Of a stretch of DNA of 13,330 nt, positions 5,750-13,330 are shown piece after piece; the stretch's first letter is position 1; every line of letters begins with the position of its first letter. A model generated the notes under the pieces. That model saw only the letters and a list, made by a program, of their open reading frames with translations, searched no databases and was not told the origin of the DNA. The stretch lies in assembly GCA_965364515.1 (NCBI GenBank), contig CBDTXZ010000077.1:1-13330 (forward strand). The letters are read 5' to 3'. Source of the DNA: JAHEDH01 sp965364515 (GTDB taxonomy: Bacteria > Actinomycetota > Acidimicrobiia > Spongiisociales > ZC4RG35). The position numbers and the translations under genes were made by a program.

Positions 5750-8532
5750 TCCCGGGATGCGGTCTCGAAGAACCGTGCTGCCAGTTCGGTCCGCGACGAA
5801 GCCTCGAGCTTGGGAAAGAGGTTCGAGATGTGGCTCTCGACCGTTCTGGGGCTCACAAACAGTCGATCTCCGATTTGTTTGTTCGTGAGACCCTCCGCCA
5901 CCAGTTCGAGCACCTTCATCTCGGTCGGTGTCACGGCCTCCCAGCCTTTCGTCGCACGACTCCGCTTGGCCCGTGACCCTCGATGCACCCCCAGCGAACG
6001 AAGGAGCGCATCCACGGGTGCCAGGTCTGCGTCCGCTCCTCTCCGCTGGAGCCAGTCGGCCACGTCCGAGGCGAGGTCTTTGGCTTCACCCGTCCGCCGA
6101 TCGGCCGCCAGAGTCTCGGCCGCATCGGTTCTTGCCCGGACACACTCCGATGCGCGCCCAGCCGACTCGAGGAGTTCGGCTCCCCGGAGCAACTGAGCCG
6201 CACTGCTGTCGATCAGGCCGTTGGCGACGAGAGAGCGGCCGCGGTCTGTGGCGGTACCGGAAATGGTGGCTGCTTCCTCGAGAACGGCGGCGACGGAGCG
6301 GGCATCACTGGTTCGCTCACCGGAGCGCAGCATCCGAACGAGATCTACGCCGAACAACCGGCGGAGTCCCGGCGTGCGTCCAGATCCGGACACGTGCCAC
6401 TCGCGCATACCGGCTTCTATGGCCTCTTCGTTCCGAAGTTGACCTGCGCTGTACCGAATCATGGCCCATGCGATCCATTCGTGACCGAACTGGTCCGATC
6501 CAAAACGGCGAAGATGGCGCTCGATCGCGTCGATATGTCGAGTCGATGCGGTCTCGCCGCGCGACGACGTGATCAACGCGAGGATCGCGTGGGCCCAGGG
6601 CACCCATACCGCAGTGTTCGAGGCGCGAGCCAGGTCGATGCCTCGCTCCGCCTCGATCGCTGCATCCTCCCAACGGCCGCCCAGGTAGTCCTCCATCGCA
6701 AGGCCGACGTGGAAGAGCGGGACGATCCATACGGAGCCGAGGCTCATGGCGAGGTCCAAGCCACGCTCGAATTCTGGCCGAGCGTGGTTCGGCTGATCGG
6801 ACTCGAGCAGCGCAAGGCCGTGGTAGAGCGGTGGTTGCAACAGTTCGATGGTTTCTGCGACGCCCTCCCGGGTCTCAGCCATCGCCTCGGCTGCGAGTTC
6901 GATGGCTTGATTGACGTCTCCGTCGAAGCTTGCGACTCGCGACAGGGCGCATCGTCCCACAGCTAGGGCCGGTCCGTCGCCCATGGTGTTCGCAAGTGCG
7001 ACTGCCTCTTCGCCGGCTTCAAACGCCCGGGCGCGATCGAAGCAAACGAGGCGACGCAGCGACACGTCGGCCAGGAGGCGGGCGCGTTGGGGGTCCGGTA
7101 TCTGCCGATCTCTCAACCCCTCCTCGACCTGATCGAGCGAGGCTCGCACGTCGCCCTGGTAGACGAGCACCCGACCGATGGCTCTCCGAAGGTCCCCCCG
7201 GACGGTGGGGTCACTTGCGTGTTCGAGGATCGCCTCTGCCCTCGTTCTCGCCCGATAGAACTGCCCGGACCACAACAGCGAAGTGATGAAGGATCGTTGG
7301 AGGACAGGCTGGAGAGGATCATCCTGTGGGCAGAGTTCCAGTGCTCGTTGATACAACCCTGCACCGGTCGAGGGATCGCGTGGAGCGACCTGGTCGGCAG
7401 CGGCAGCCAGAAGGCGAACGTCGTCTGGGCTCGACCGTCTCGCACCTATGAGGGCATGAGAGACGATGCGGTCTAGCGACACTTCGCCCTTCGCAAGGAC
7501 ATGGGCGATCTCGCGGTGCATGGCTCGGCGGACTGCCACGGGGAGAGCGTCGTAGATGGCGTGCCAAACGAGATCGTGTCGGAACGCCAGCTGTCCGTTT
7601 GCATCTTCGAGCAGCCCGCACTCGACCGCCTCGCGAATCGGGGCGAGAAGCTCTCCCACAGGCGACCCGAGGACGAGCGACAAGTCGTCGAGCGAGAACC
7701 TCGCGCCGATGACGCTCGCACTGCCCAACAGATCGAGCGTCTCTGGTGAGACGAAGTCGAGATGGCGACGGATTGCGTCGGAAAGCGTGAGATCCGAGGA
7801 TGAGTCGTGGAGCGATGACTCGGCCACGAGCCGCGCGAAGAGCGGGCTGCCCCCGGTCAGGTCGATCCGGGCGAGCAGCTCGTCGGGGGCCGCTTCGCCG
7901 AGGACGTCGAGTGCGATCGACCTGAGTTCGTCCGGCGCAAGGGGCCTGAGACGGATCGTCGTCACCTCGGCACGCTCCTCGATACGGTCGAGGCGCGGAC
8001 GCCGGGGCCAGAATCGTCGCGTCGCTACGAGGCTCAACGTCGAGTCGGTGAGTGAGGTGACGAAGCGGTCGACAAACGCCAGGGTCGACTCATCGGCCCA
8101 GTGAAGATCCTCGAGCACGAGCATCGTCGGTTGATCGCTCGCCAGCCGACGGAGGGCGTTCAATGTCTCTTGGATCGCAACGTGTTTCAAACCGCCATCA
8201 ATCGGCGCCGAGGTGCGAATCGATCTGCCGCTCAGGAGTCCCGCCAACTCCGAGAGAGCGCTCGGTGGATCGTTCTGATCCAATGCCAATGCGTCGATCA
8301 AGGATCCGAACGGGCGTTCTCGTTCGAACTCCGTGACGGCTCCCGCCATCACGCGGTGACCGCGCTGACGGGCAACGCCGGCCGCCTCGGCCACGAGTCG
8401 CGACTTGCCGATACCCGGCTCGCCGCCCACGACCACCGCTCCGCCCCTCCCTGCATCGGCGGAATCGATCATCGTCAGCAACGCCGCTAGCTCCGGCTCT
8501 CGCCCGCGAAGCGGCAGCTTGGAAGACTGCAT
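5740..8532 (-). CDS. LAL-type LuxR family transcriptional regulator with AAA/ATP-binding domain
   Basis: The 930-residue cytoplasmic regulator starts at ATG 8532 with an AGGATG ribosome site. The N-terminal ATPase begins LRGREPELAAL. It has Walker A GGEPGIGKSR at 36-45 and Walker B MLVLEDLHWADE at about 137-148, the D-L-H-W-A-D signature of the STAND/LAL group. Residues about 380-840 are alanine- and arginine-rich helices with TPR-like spacing, the usual ligand or partner sensor. A C-terminal LuxR helix-turn-helix lies at about 867-925 (TPTEMKVLELVAEGLTNKQI, then VSPRTVESHISNLF). Length fits the family (about 900-1000). Such proteins couple ATP binding and a signal to activation of nearby genes. 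The DUF4242-redoxin pair follows on the same strand and is the obvious candidate target; this is inference. Confidence 0.93.
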   Translation of the reverse strand: MQSSKLPLRGREPELAALLTMIDSADAGRGGAVVVGGEPGIGKSRLVAEAAGVARQRGHRVMAGAVTEFERERPFGSLIDALALDQNDPPSALSELAGLLSGRSIRTSAPIDGGLKHVAIQETLNALRRLASDQPTMLVLEDLHWADESTLAFVDRFVTSLTDSTLSLVATRRFWPRRPRLDRIEERAEVTTIRLRPLAPDELRSIALDVLGEAAPDELLARIDLTGGSPLFARLVAESSLHDSSSDLTLSDAIRRHLDFVSPETLDLLGSASVIGARFSLDDLSLVLGSPVGELLAPIREAVECGLLEDANGQLAFRHDLVWHAIYDALPVAVRRAMHREIAHVLAKGEVSLDRIVSHALIGARRSSPDDVRLLAAAADQVAPRDPSTGAGLYQRALELCPQDDPLQPVLQRSFITSLLWSGQFYRARTRAEAILEHASDPTVRGDLRRAIGRVLVYQGDVRASLDQVEEGLRDRQIPDPQRARLLADVSLRRLVCFDRARAFEAGEEAVALANTMGDGPALAVGRCALSRVASFDGDVNQAIELAAEAMAETREGVAETIELLQPPLYHGLALLESDQPNHARPEFERGLDLAMSLGSVWIVPLFHVGLAMEDYLGGRWEDAAIEAERGIDLARASNTAVWVPWAHAILALITSSRGETASTRHIDAIERHLRRFGSDQFGHEWIAWAMIRYSAGQLRNEEAIEAGMREWHVSGSGRTPGLRRLFGVDLVRMLRSGERTSDARSVAAVLEEAATISGTATDRGRSLVANGLIDSSAAQLLRGAELLESAGRASECVRARTDAAETLAADRRTGEAKDLASDVADWLQRRGADADLAPVDALLRSLGVHRGSRAKRSRATKGWEAVTPTEMKVLELVAEGLTNKQIGDRLFVSPRTVESHISNLFPKLEASSRTELAARFFETASRENP

Positions 8533-8713
8533 CGCCGCATCCTACGGTCGCGGCCCGTTCCACCTCTCGGCCTCCAATGAACCGAGCCGCTCACTGCGGG
8601 TCCGACCAGCTCGCTCTATCCGTCGAGATGCGCAAGCACCACTCGAACATGGGCTCCTTCCCGTCATCCCCAAACAACCTCCACGGGAGTAGCGCTCGAC
8701 GCGGCGTCACAGG
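8533..8713. other. Intergenic region upstream of the LuxR-type regulator
   Basis: This 181 bp stretch separates the SDR stop from the regulator start, both on the minus strand. It is the likely place for the regulator's promoter, but no clear -35/-10 pair was recognised. A 19-codon ORF with a strong ribosome site (GGAAGGAG) runs from 8650 to 8591 and could be a chance event. Confidence 0.3.
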
Positions 8714-9631
8714 TCACGCCATCGCGGCCATGGGGTCGATCCCTGTGAGCTCGACCGATAGGTCCCAGAAACGGCGTTGCAGGGTTTCGTCGTTGGCTGT
8801 GGCGGTGCTCTCAGCGGGGCCGGCCGGCCCGGACATCTCACGGAAGCGCGTGGGGCCCACGTAGTCGCCCCCATCGACGTCAGGTGACGTCGCCGCCATC
8901 AGGCTTGGCCACGATCCCTGCTCAGCCGAGTTGAGGATCAACCCGACGAGCGGCATGAGCAGACGGACCGGTCCGGGGTAGTGGCGGGTCAATTCGGTAC
9001 GGGCGATGCCGGGGTGGGCGGCCAACGCTCGCACCGAAGACCCGGCCTCCCGCAGTCGACGGTCGAGCTCGAACGTGAACAGCAGGTTCGCCAGCTTGCT
9101 CTGCCCGTAGCGGGCCTCGGCGGAGTAACCCTGCTCCGCATGGAGGTCATCGAAGAAGATCTCGGCGTTTCGGTGCGAGAGCGACGAGACGTTCACGACG
9201 CGCGCCGCGGGGGCTTCGGTGAGTAGCGGCATCAGATGTCCCGTCAGCGCAAAGTGTCCGAGGTGGTTCACACCGAGCTGGAGTTCGAAGCCGTCCTCGG
9301 TGGTGCCGTACGGTGGCATCATCACGCCGGCGTTGTTGATCAGTAGGTCCAACCGGCCCTCACTCTCGCTCAGCCGCCCCGCAGCATCTTCGACGGCCGC
9401 CAGCGAGGACAGATTCAATTGCAGGACGTCCGCCTCGCTTCCCGGGGTCTCATCCCGCAAGCGCCGCAGCGCCTCGGCACCCTTGGAGGTTGAGCGTGAG
9501 CCGATCAGCACACGCGCGCCGGCCCGGGCGAGGTGGACGGCCGTCCAATAGCCGAGTCCGGTGTTCGCCCCTGTGACCAAGGCCGTGCGACCGTGCAGGT
9601 CCGGGATGTTGCGTGCGATGAAGCCTGACAT
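8714..9631 (-). CDS. Short-chain dehydrogenase/reductase (retinol dehydrogenase-like SDR)
   Basis: The 305-residue soluble enzyme is read from ATG 9631 (MSGFIARNIPDL). The frame stays open upstream across the divergent cupredoxin gene, but those residues look non-coding and the Rossmann fold begins right after this start. Classical SDR features: TGANTGLG at 20-27 (dinucleotide binding), NNAG at 99-102, VNVSSLS with the catalytic serine at about 149-150, and Y175-G-Q-S-K179 as the catalytic Tyr/Lys pair. Length and order fit the retinol dehydrogenase/WW-domain-oxidoreductase-like group that reduces or oxidises aldehydes, ketones or alcohols with NADP(H). The basic arginine (SRSTSK) after the second strand suggests NADP(H). 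The ribosome site is weak. The substrate is unknown; the aldehyde dehydrogenase 1 kb away is not in the same transcription unit. Confidence 0.9.
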   Translation of the reverse strand: MSGFIARNIPDLHGRTALVTGANTGLGYWTAVHLARAGARVLIGSRSTSKGAEALRRLRDETPGSEADVLQLNLSSLAAVEDAAGRLSESEGRLDLLINNAGVMMPPYGTTEDGFELQLGVNHLGHFALTGHLMPLLTEAPAARVVNVSSLSHRNAEIFFDDLHAEQGYSAEARYGQSKLANLLFTFELDRRLREAGSSVRALAAHPGIARTELTRHYPGPVRLLMPLVGLILNSAEQGSWPSLMAATSPDVDGGDYVGPTRFREMSGPAGPAESTATANDETLQRRFWDLSVELTGIDPMAAMA

Positions 9632-10003
9632 GGGAGGTGCTCTTTTGGTGATGGACTCGGCTGGACGAATCTGGCTGCACGTGCTGGTGTGGCCGGGTCG
9701 CGCTGGTTGGCCGTGTGCGCGCTCACAGCGGGGGAACGTCCGTACGACCAACCGCGACTGTATCGGTTCGACCGCGCTACCGGGAGCCGGAGCTACGCCG
9801 TCGGGTGCGCCGGAGGTCACCCGGCCACGAACATGAGCCTGCAAGCGTGACAGCGAACGGGAGCGAACCGCACGACCTCGGCGTTCACGCCGTCGCCTGA
9901 GCGGAGTCCGACGACCGCCGAGACCCAGGGGAACGACCCAGGTCTCCACCTGATGCGTCGAGCCGATCGGTTTGGTGGGTTCGGAAGTGGCGAGGAGGTA
10001 GAT
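9632..10003. promoter_or_regulatory. Divergent intergenic region between SDR and cupredoxin genes
   Basis: This 372 bp stretch should carry promoters for both divergent genes. No consensus promoter could be fixed by eye. Two dyads are present. AACCG and CGGTT flank a short spacer around 9755-9775, and GAGACC (9920-9925) with GGTCTC (9941-9946) lies about 60 bases upstream of the cupredoxin start. Either could be an operator. No gene is supported inside; the open frames show no domain. Confidence 0.35.
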
Positions 10004-10423
10004 ATGAGACGACTCCAGATGGGGATCGTGGGCCTGGCTACCGCAGCTCTCATCGTGACCGCCTGCGGCGGAGGAGCCTCGAACCAGATCGAGGCCACAT
10101 TGACCGATTTCGAGTTCACCCCGTCCGAGTGGACGGTGAATGCCGGGGAGGAGATCTCGCTCGACCTGACGAATGACGGCGCAGTCGAACACGAGTTCGT
10201 GATCCTTCAGAGTGGTGTCGAGATCACGAGCGAAGACGACCTTCCCGAGACGGAGGAAGAGCTTCTGGCCGACTATGTGTATTGGGAAGACGAGATCGAA
10301 CCTGGCGAGTCGAAGACGCTCACGTTCACTGCCCCGGACGCAGGCACCTATGAGGTCATCTGCGCGATCGACGGGCATTTCGACGCAGGCATGAATGGGA
10401 CCCTCACGGTGGAATCGCCTTGA
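10004..10423 (+). CDS. Cupredoxin-domain lipoprotein (blue copper, plastocyanin-like)
   Basis: The 139-residue secreted lipoprotein starts at ATG 10004 behind a strong ribosome site (GAGGAGGTAGAT). An upstream in-frame ATG at 9953 would bury the signal peptide and is rejected. A basic start (MRR) and a hydrophobic core lead to the lipobox V-T-A-C with Cys21 as the lipidated residue. The mature part is a single cupredoxin domain: FEFTPSEWTVNAGEEISLDL, then V-E-H63-E-F, and the loop C120-AIDG-H125-FDAG-M130. These residues give the H/C/H/M ligand set of a type 1 copper site. It would act on the outer face of the membrane as a small electron carrier or copper protein. An acidic stretch at about 77-100 (EDDLPETEEELL and following) is inserted between the first ligand and the last strands. 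It converges with the aldehyde dehydrogenase region. Confidence 0.9.
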   Translation: MRRLQMGIVGLATAALIVTACGGGASNQIEATLTDFEFTPSEWTVNAGEEISLDLTNDGAVEHEFVILQSGVEITSEDDLPETEEELLADYVYWEDEIEPGESKTLTFTAPDAGTYEVICAIDGHFDAGMNGTLTVESP

Positions 10424-10426
10424 GAT

Positions 10427-10600
10427 TCATTTGACGGGATCGATGTGCCCCGTCGTTGCGTCGTGCAGGTTCTCAGGTCGCATGAGGGAGGTCACCAGCT
10501 GCTGACTCAGCGGCATCTCCGAAGCGCATCCGCGTCGACGGGCGCCGACGCGGCCTGCAATCTCTGTCATGGCGACCTGGAGTGACGAGCAGACCGACAT
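10427..10600 (-). CDS. Possible 57-residue small protein directly behind the aldehyde dehydrogenase
   Basis: An ATG at 10600, five bases after the aldehyde dehydrogenase stop and preceded by GAGG, opens a 57-codon frame. It ends three bases short of the stop of the converging cupredoxin gene. A second in-frame ATG at 10570 with AGGTCG upstream would give 47 residues. The sequence starts MSVCSSLQVAMTEIAGRVG and ends LMRPENLHDATTGHIDPVK, a C-terminus that looks protein-like and not low-complexity. No family is recognised. The position fits a last gene of the dehydrogenase transcript, but a GC hairpin lies inside it, so it may instead be untranslated sequence. Confidence 0.35.
   Translation of the reverse strand: MSVCSSLQVAMTEIAGRVGARRRGCASEMPLSQQLVTSLMRPENLHDATTGHIDPVK
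10530..10553. terminator. GC-rich hairpin between convergent genes
   Basis: CCGCGTCG (10530-10537) and CGACGCGG (10546-10553) form a perfect eight-base-pair stem with an eight-base loop. It lies between the converging cupredoxin and aldehyde dehydrogenase genes. There is no T-run on either side, so classical intrinsic termination is uncertain; in high-GC actinobacteria such stems may still work. It also falls inside the possible 57-residue ORF. Confidence 0.35.
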
Positions 10601-10605
10601 GTGCC

Positions 10606-11982
10606 TCAGTCGTCGGCGATGAACACGGTCTTGTATTCGGTGTAGGCCTCGAGGGCAGTCATACCTTGTTCGCGGCCGATTCCCGACTGCTTCATCCCTC
10701 CGAACGGTGCCTCGATGTGAACCGACGACGATGAGTTGATCGACAGCATGCCGGTTTCCACTCCGCGGGCGACTCGCAGAGCTCGGCCGATGTCCCGCGT
10801 CCAGATCGAACCGGAGAGCCCGTAGATGGAGTCGTTGGCCAGATTGATTGCTTCGGCCTCGGAATCGAAGGGGGTGACCGAGACGACCGGCCCGAAGATC
10901 TCTTCTCGAGCGATCGTCATGTCGGGTGTGACGCCGACGAACACGGCCGGTGTCAGATAGTTGCCGGGCGAATCGAGCCGCTCGCCTCCACAGATACGGG
11001 TCGCTCCTTCCGCATCTCCGGTTCGCACGTAGGACTCCACGGTGTCGAGCTGCGACGGGGTGATCAGAGGTCCCATCTCGGTCGACTCGTCTGCGGTGTC
11101 ACCCAGCCGGACGCTGCGTGCTCGTTCGACGAATCGGTCGACGACCTCGTCGTGGATCGAGCGTTCCACCAGCAGTCGGCTCCGTGAACAGCAGTCCTGG
11201 CCGGCATTGTCGAACACGGACCAGAACGCCGATTCCAAGCAAGCGTCCAGGTCGGCGTCGGCGAAGATCAGGTTGGCCGACTTGCCGCCCAGCTCCAGCG
11301 AGACGCGTTTGATGTCTTCGGCGGCTGCCTGCATCACGTGGGTGCCGACCGTGGTGGAACCGGTGAAGCTCACTTTTCGCACCAGCGGATGGCGGACCAG
11401 CGCTTCGCCTGTCACCGACCCCTGGCCGGTGACCACCTGTAGGACATCTTCGGGAAGTCCAGCCTCCAGAGCCAGGTCCGTCAGGGCCAGCGTGGAGAGG
11501 GGAGTGACTTCCGCCGGTTTGGCAACCACGGCGTTGCCCATGGCGAGGGCCGGCGCCACCTTCCAGCTCAGGATGAGGAGCGGGAAGTTCCATGGGGTGA
11601 CGGCGCCGCACACACCGATCGGCTCCCGGAAGGTGAGCAGGGTCCCCGGCGCGTTGCCGGGGATCGTCTGGCCCGTGAACTTGTCCACGGCGCCGGCGTA
11701 GTAGTCGAACACAGCTGCGGCGGCGCCGATCTCGCCGCGAGCAGCGCTGATCGGCTTCCCGGCGTTCTGAGACTCGATCCGTGCCAGGCGCTCCTGGTCC
11801 CGCCGTATGAGATCGGCGATCGCCGCCAGCACGTCACGCCGCTCACGCACGCCGGCATTCCGCCAGACTTCGAAGGCGTGACTGGCGCGGTTCACGGCCT
11901 GATCGACATCCTCGGGGGAGTGGCGCCGAACCTCGCTGATCGGCTGATTGGTCGAGGGATCGACGACGGTGGTCCTCGTCAT
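10606..11982 (-). CDS. NAD(P)-dependent aldehyde dehydrogenase
   Basis: The 458-residue soluble enzyme starts at ATG 11982 with only a weak ribosome site (CGGAAC). All class hallmarks of the ALDH superfamily are present: TPWNFPLL with Asn132, AKPAE with Lys155, FTGSTTVG at 206-213, LELGGKS with the general base Glu230, NAGQDCC with the catalytic Cys264 (followed by a second Cys265), and EEIFGPV at about 361-367. A late PFGGMKQSGIGREQG motif follows. It oxidises an aldehyde to the acid. The pattern is closest to betaine-aldehyde or gamma-aminobutyraldehyde-type dehydrogenases, but the substrate cannot be fixed. The N-terminus (MTRTTVVDPSTNQPISEV) is slightly shorter than the usual 475-500-residue forms yet begins at a normal place. 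Upstream on the same strand is the wrecked hydrolase locus, 306 bp away. Confidence 0.95.
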   Translation of the reverse strand: MTRTTVVDPSTNQPISEVRRHSPEDVDQAVNRASHAFEVWRNAGVRERRDVLAAIADLIRRDQERLARIESQNAGKPISAARGEIGAAAAVFDYYAGAVDKFTGQTIPGNAPGTLLTFREPIGVCGAVTPWNFPLLILSWKVAPALAMGNAVVAKPAEVTPLSTLALTDLALEAGLPEDVLQVVTGQGSVTGEALVRHPLVRKVSFTGSTTVGTHVMQAAAEDIKRVSLELGGKSANLIFADADLDACLESAFWSVFDNAGQDCCSRSRLLVERSIHDEVVDRFVERARSVRLGDTADESTEMGPLITPSQLDTVESYVRTGDAEGATRICGGERLDSPGNYLTPAVFVGVTPDMTIAREEIFGPVVSVTPFDSEAEAINLANDSIYGLSGSIWTRDIGRALRVARGVETGMLSINSSSSVHIEAPFGGMKQSGIGREQGMTALEAYTEYKTVFIADD

Positions 11983-12288
11983 GTTCCGTTCACGGTCATT
12001 CGGTCGCCGTCGTCGGCTTCCATGGCTGCACCGGACCGGAGACGGAGAGGGAGCGATCCGCCCAGACGACGCTCGGTCCGTTCACTGCAGGCAAGCGTCG
12101 CATCGGTTCCCTGCCTCACTTCCCGCTCCTCGGATTCGTTCTCGGCAACACCGGTCTCTCGGTCCGCTCGCCACAATCGTACGCCCGCCGTTGCCTGCGA
12201 AGTGGAAGGATGTGGCCGCTGCAGAGATCGAATCTCAGAGGAAGGGTCGTCCTGCGGGCGATGATCGAGCACTTGCTTCCGGATCCGA
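11983..12288. other. Intergenic region upstream of the aldehyde dehydrogenase
   Basis: These 306 bp lie between the end of the broken hydrolase and the dehydrogenase start, both on the minus strand. A long open frame crosses it and ends in an ATGA overlap with the dehydrogenase, but its composition is random-looking and it begins inside the hydrolase remnant. No repeat, RNA gene or convincing promoter was noticed. The dehydrogenase promoter is probably here. Confidence 0.3.
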
Positions 12289-13074
12289 TCAGCGAACTCT
12301 GTCGAGGGTGATGGCCCCGTCGGCGAGAAGCGGGGAGGGAACAAGCGAGAGTCCGTCGACCTGACTTCGCGCGTCTCTGTGGAATCTCGCTACACCCGCA
12401 ATGCTCCCAGTGAAGGTGAATTCGTCGGTGGCCGTCGCTACCAGTTTCTCTCCTTCGGGTAGCCCGGATCCGCCGAAAACGATGAGGTGATCATCGTCGA
12501 CCCGAATCTCGAGGTGTGACAGATCCTGCACCGCCGGCCCGCTCGGGAGCCGATCGGCATCGTCCTGTCGATACTCACCTGCGTAGCACTGAAGTGCTCG
12601 AGTCGGCAGCTCGACGGTTGGCGTCGTGAACGCCCAGCGCAGGCCCCGAGTGAAGGCTTCCGCCGTGACGCCGGCATGCCGCTCTCCGGAATGACGACAT
12701 GTTCCAGCTCGGGGCCCTCGTATTTGCGACTGCGGAGTCGATCGGACAGTCGGTCGAGTGGATCGAGGAACTGAAGTGACGGCTCGAGTTCCCCTTCCGC
12801 CAGGTACAGCGGAACCGGGAGGTCGCTGTGATCTCGAGCGAACTGCTCCTCCCAGGCCCAGCGCCTTTGATCGCCGGCCAGGTGGTGGGCGGATCCGCCG
12901 TCGTCGCTGTTGGAGGGCGAGACCCCCACCGAACGACAGCCCCGCCACGTGAGCTGGCGCAAGGTCGAGGTTGTCGAGCGGCCAGCCGTGCAACAGCACC
13001 AGTGGCGGCCCCACGCCTTGTTCCCGATACGCAACCGAGAGGCCGTCCACGTCGGCCCAGGACACTTCGGTCAC
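12289..13074 (-). pseudogene. Decayed chimeric alpha/beta hydrolase - IroE-type esterase locus
   Basis: GTG 13074 with GAGGAAG six bases upstream begins VTEVSWADVDGLSVAYREQG and PPLVLLHGWPLD, a normal alpha/beta-hydrolase start with the HG oxyanion motif. It jumps almost directly to PAHVAGLSFGGGLAL (nucleophile elbow, Ser about 47), so about 50 residues are missing in frame. From about 12910 protein-like sequence continues in another frame: DDGG, then RRWAWEEQFARDHSDLPVPL, YLAEGELE, FLDPLDRL and SRKYEGPELEHVVIPESG, typical of the second half of IroE-type putative esterases. At about 12677 a missing C (GGCATG for GGCCATG) moves it back to the first frame: HAGVTAEAFTRGLRWAF. A C-terminal beta domain beginning YAGEY (DUF3471-like) follows and ends at a TGA. 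The locus cannot make one complete enzyme as read. Confidence 0.65.
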
Positions 13075-13330
13075 ATCAGCTTCCTCGCCTACGTGTTTTC
13101 GACCATACGTGCCGACAGGCACACCCGTTCTCCATGGCCAGCGTGGCCGCCCGTCACAGTCGAGCCGAGTGGACTCTCGTCGTCAACTGGCCGATGAAGC
13201 CCATTGGTGTTTGGTCGGACCGGAAGAGATTCGCGTTTCTGCCGATGGGTCTTTCGACTCTTCCCTGCGAGTCGTAAGACTCTGAGGATGATGCGGCGGA
13301 GTGAGGGCCGGACCGCCCAAAGGGAGGGTC
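13075..13330. other. Right-edge segment without a supported gene
   Basis: No open frame here has a recognisable domain. A six-base-pair hairpin (CGACTC 13255-13260, GAGTCG 13269-13274) is present. The segment probably carries the former promoter region of the broken hydrolase locus and possibly the edge of a gene beyond the window. Confidence 0.25.

Noticed and set aside
8591..8650. 19-codon leader peptide upstream of the LuxR-type regulator
   Set aside because: It has a strong GGAAGGAG site, but no attenuator-like stems or amino-acid bias; ORFs this short arise easily by chance.
9632..10378. N-terminal extension of the SDR gene
   Set aside because: The frame is open, but it runs antisense through the cupredoxin gene and shows no domain; the SDR fold starts just after ATG 9631.
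11979..12344. 121-codon minus-strand frame with ATGA overlap to the aldehyde dehydrogenase
   Set aside because: The overlap looks like coupling, but the sequence is low in hydrophobic residues, has no recognisable motif, and begins inside the 3' end of the broken hydrolase.
13255..13274. Six-base-pair hairpin near the right edge as a terminator
   Set aside because: Short stem, no T-run, and no gene end nearby to which it would belong.

Overview
The window looks like a chromosomal segment of a high-GC actinobacterium, plausibly of the Acidimicrobiia type. Three things suggest this: the families present (an SCO4226-type DUF4242 protein, a large LAL-type LuxR regulator, an LtrA-family membrane protein), the strong G/C bias at third codon positions, and the use of GTG starts. 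Placement below phylum is inference. Almost all genes lie on the minus strand. The exceptions are the tail of a Gfo/Idh/MocA-type oxidoreductase at the left edge and a cupredoxin lipoprotein near 10 kb.

Left part (1-2815): the oxidoreductase tail is followed by about 420 bp without a convincing gene. This stretch holds two decayed copies of the 3' half of a tRNA-Val(CAC), a hint of an old integration or rearrangement site. Next come a membrane-anchored parallel beta-helix protein on the minus strand and a broken small membrane-protein gene. The broken gene's reading frame can be followed through one single-base frameshift and one in-frame TGA.

Middle part (2926-8532): an LtrA-family membrane protein and a 61-residue conserved-looking small protein precede a compact cluster. 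In transcription order the cluster is a 930-residue ATP-binding LuxR regulator, an 83-residue DUF4242 protein, and a thioredoxin-fold (redoxin/AhpC-TSA) protein with an unusual Cys-Gly-Cys site. The last two overlap by ATGA and are almost certainly co-translated. A palindromic element sits across the stop codon of the regulator, just upstream of the DUF4242 start. A redox- or metal-linked stress role is an inference from these families.

Right part (8714-13330): a short-chain dehydrogenase/reductase (minus) diverges from a secreted blue-copper lipoprotein (plus). The lipoprotein converges on an aldehyde dehydrogenase (minus), with a possible 57-residue ORF directly behind the dehydrogenase. 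At the right end is a wrecked alpha/beta-hydrolase locus. It joins the N-terminal piece of one hydrolase type, missing its middle, to the C-terminal half of an IroE-type esterase, and at least two frame changes are needed to read it.

The two broken loci, each with a one-base indel, suggest either local gene decay or residual indel errors in the assembly. No CRISPR array, insertion sequence, rRNA gene or intact tRNA gene was seen.
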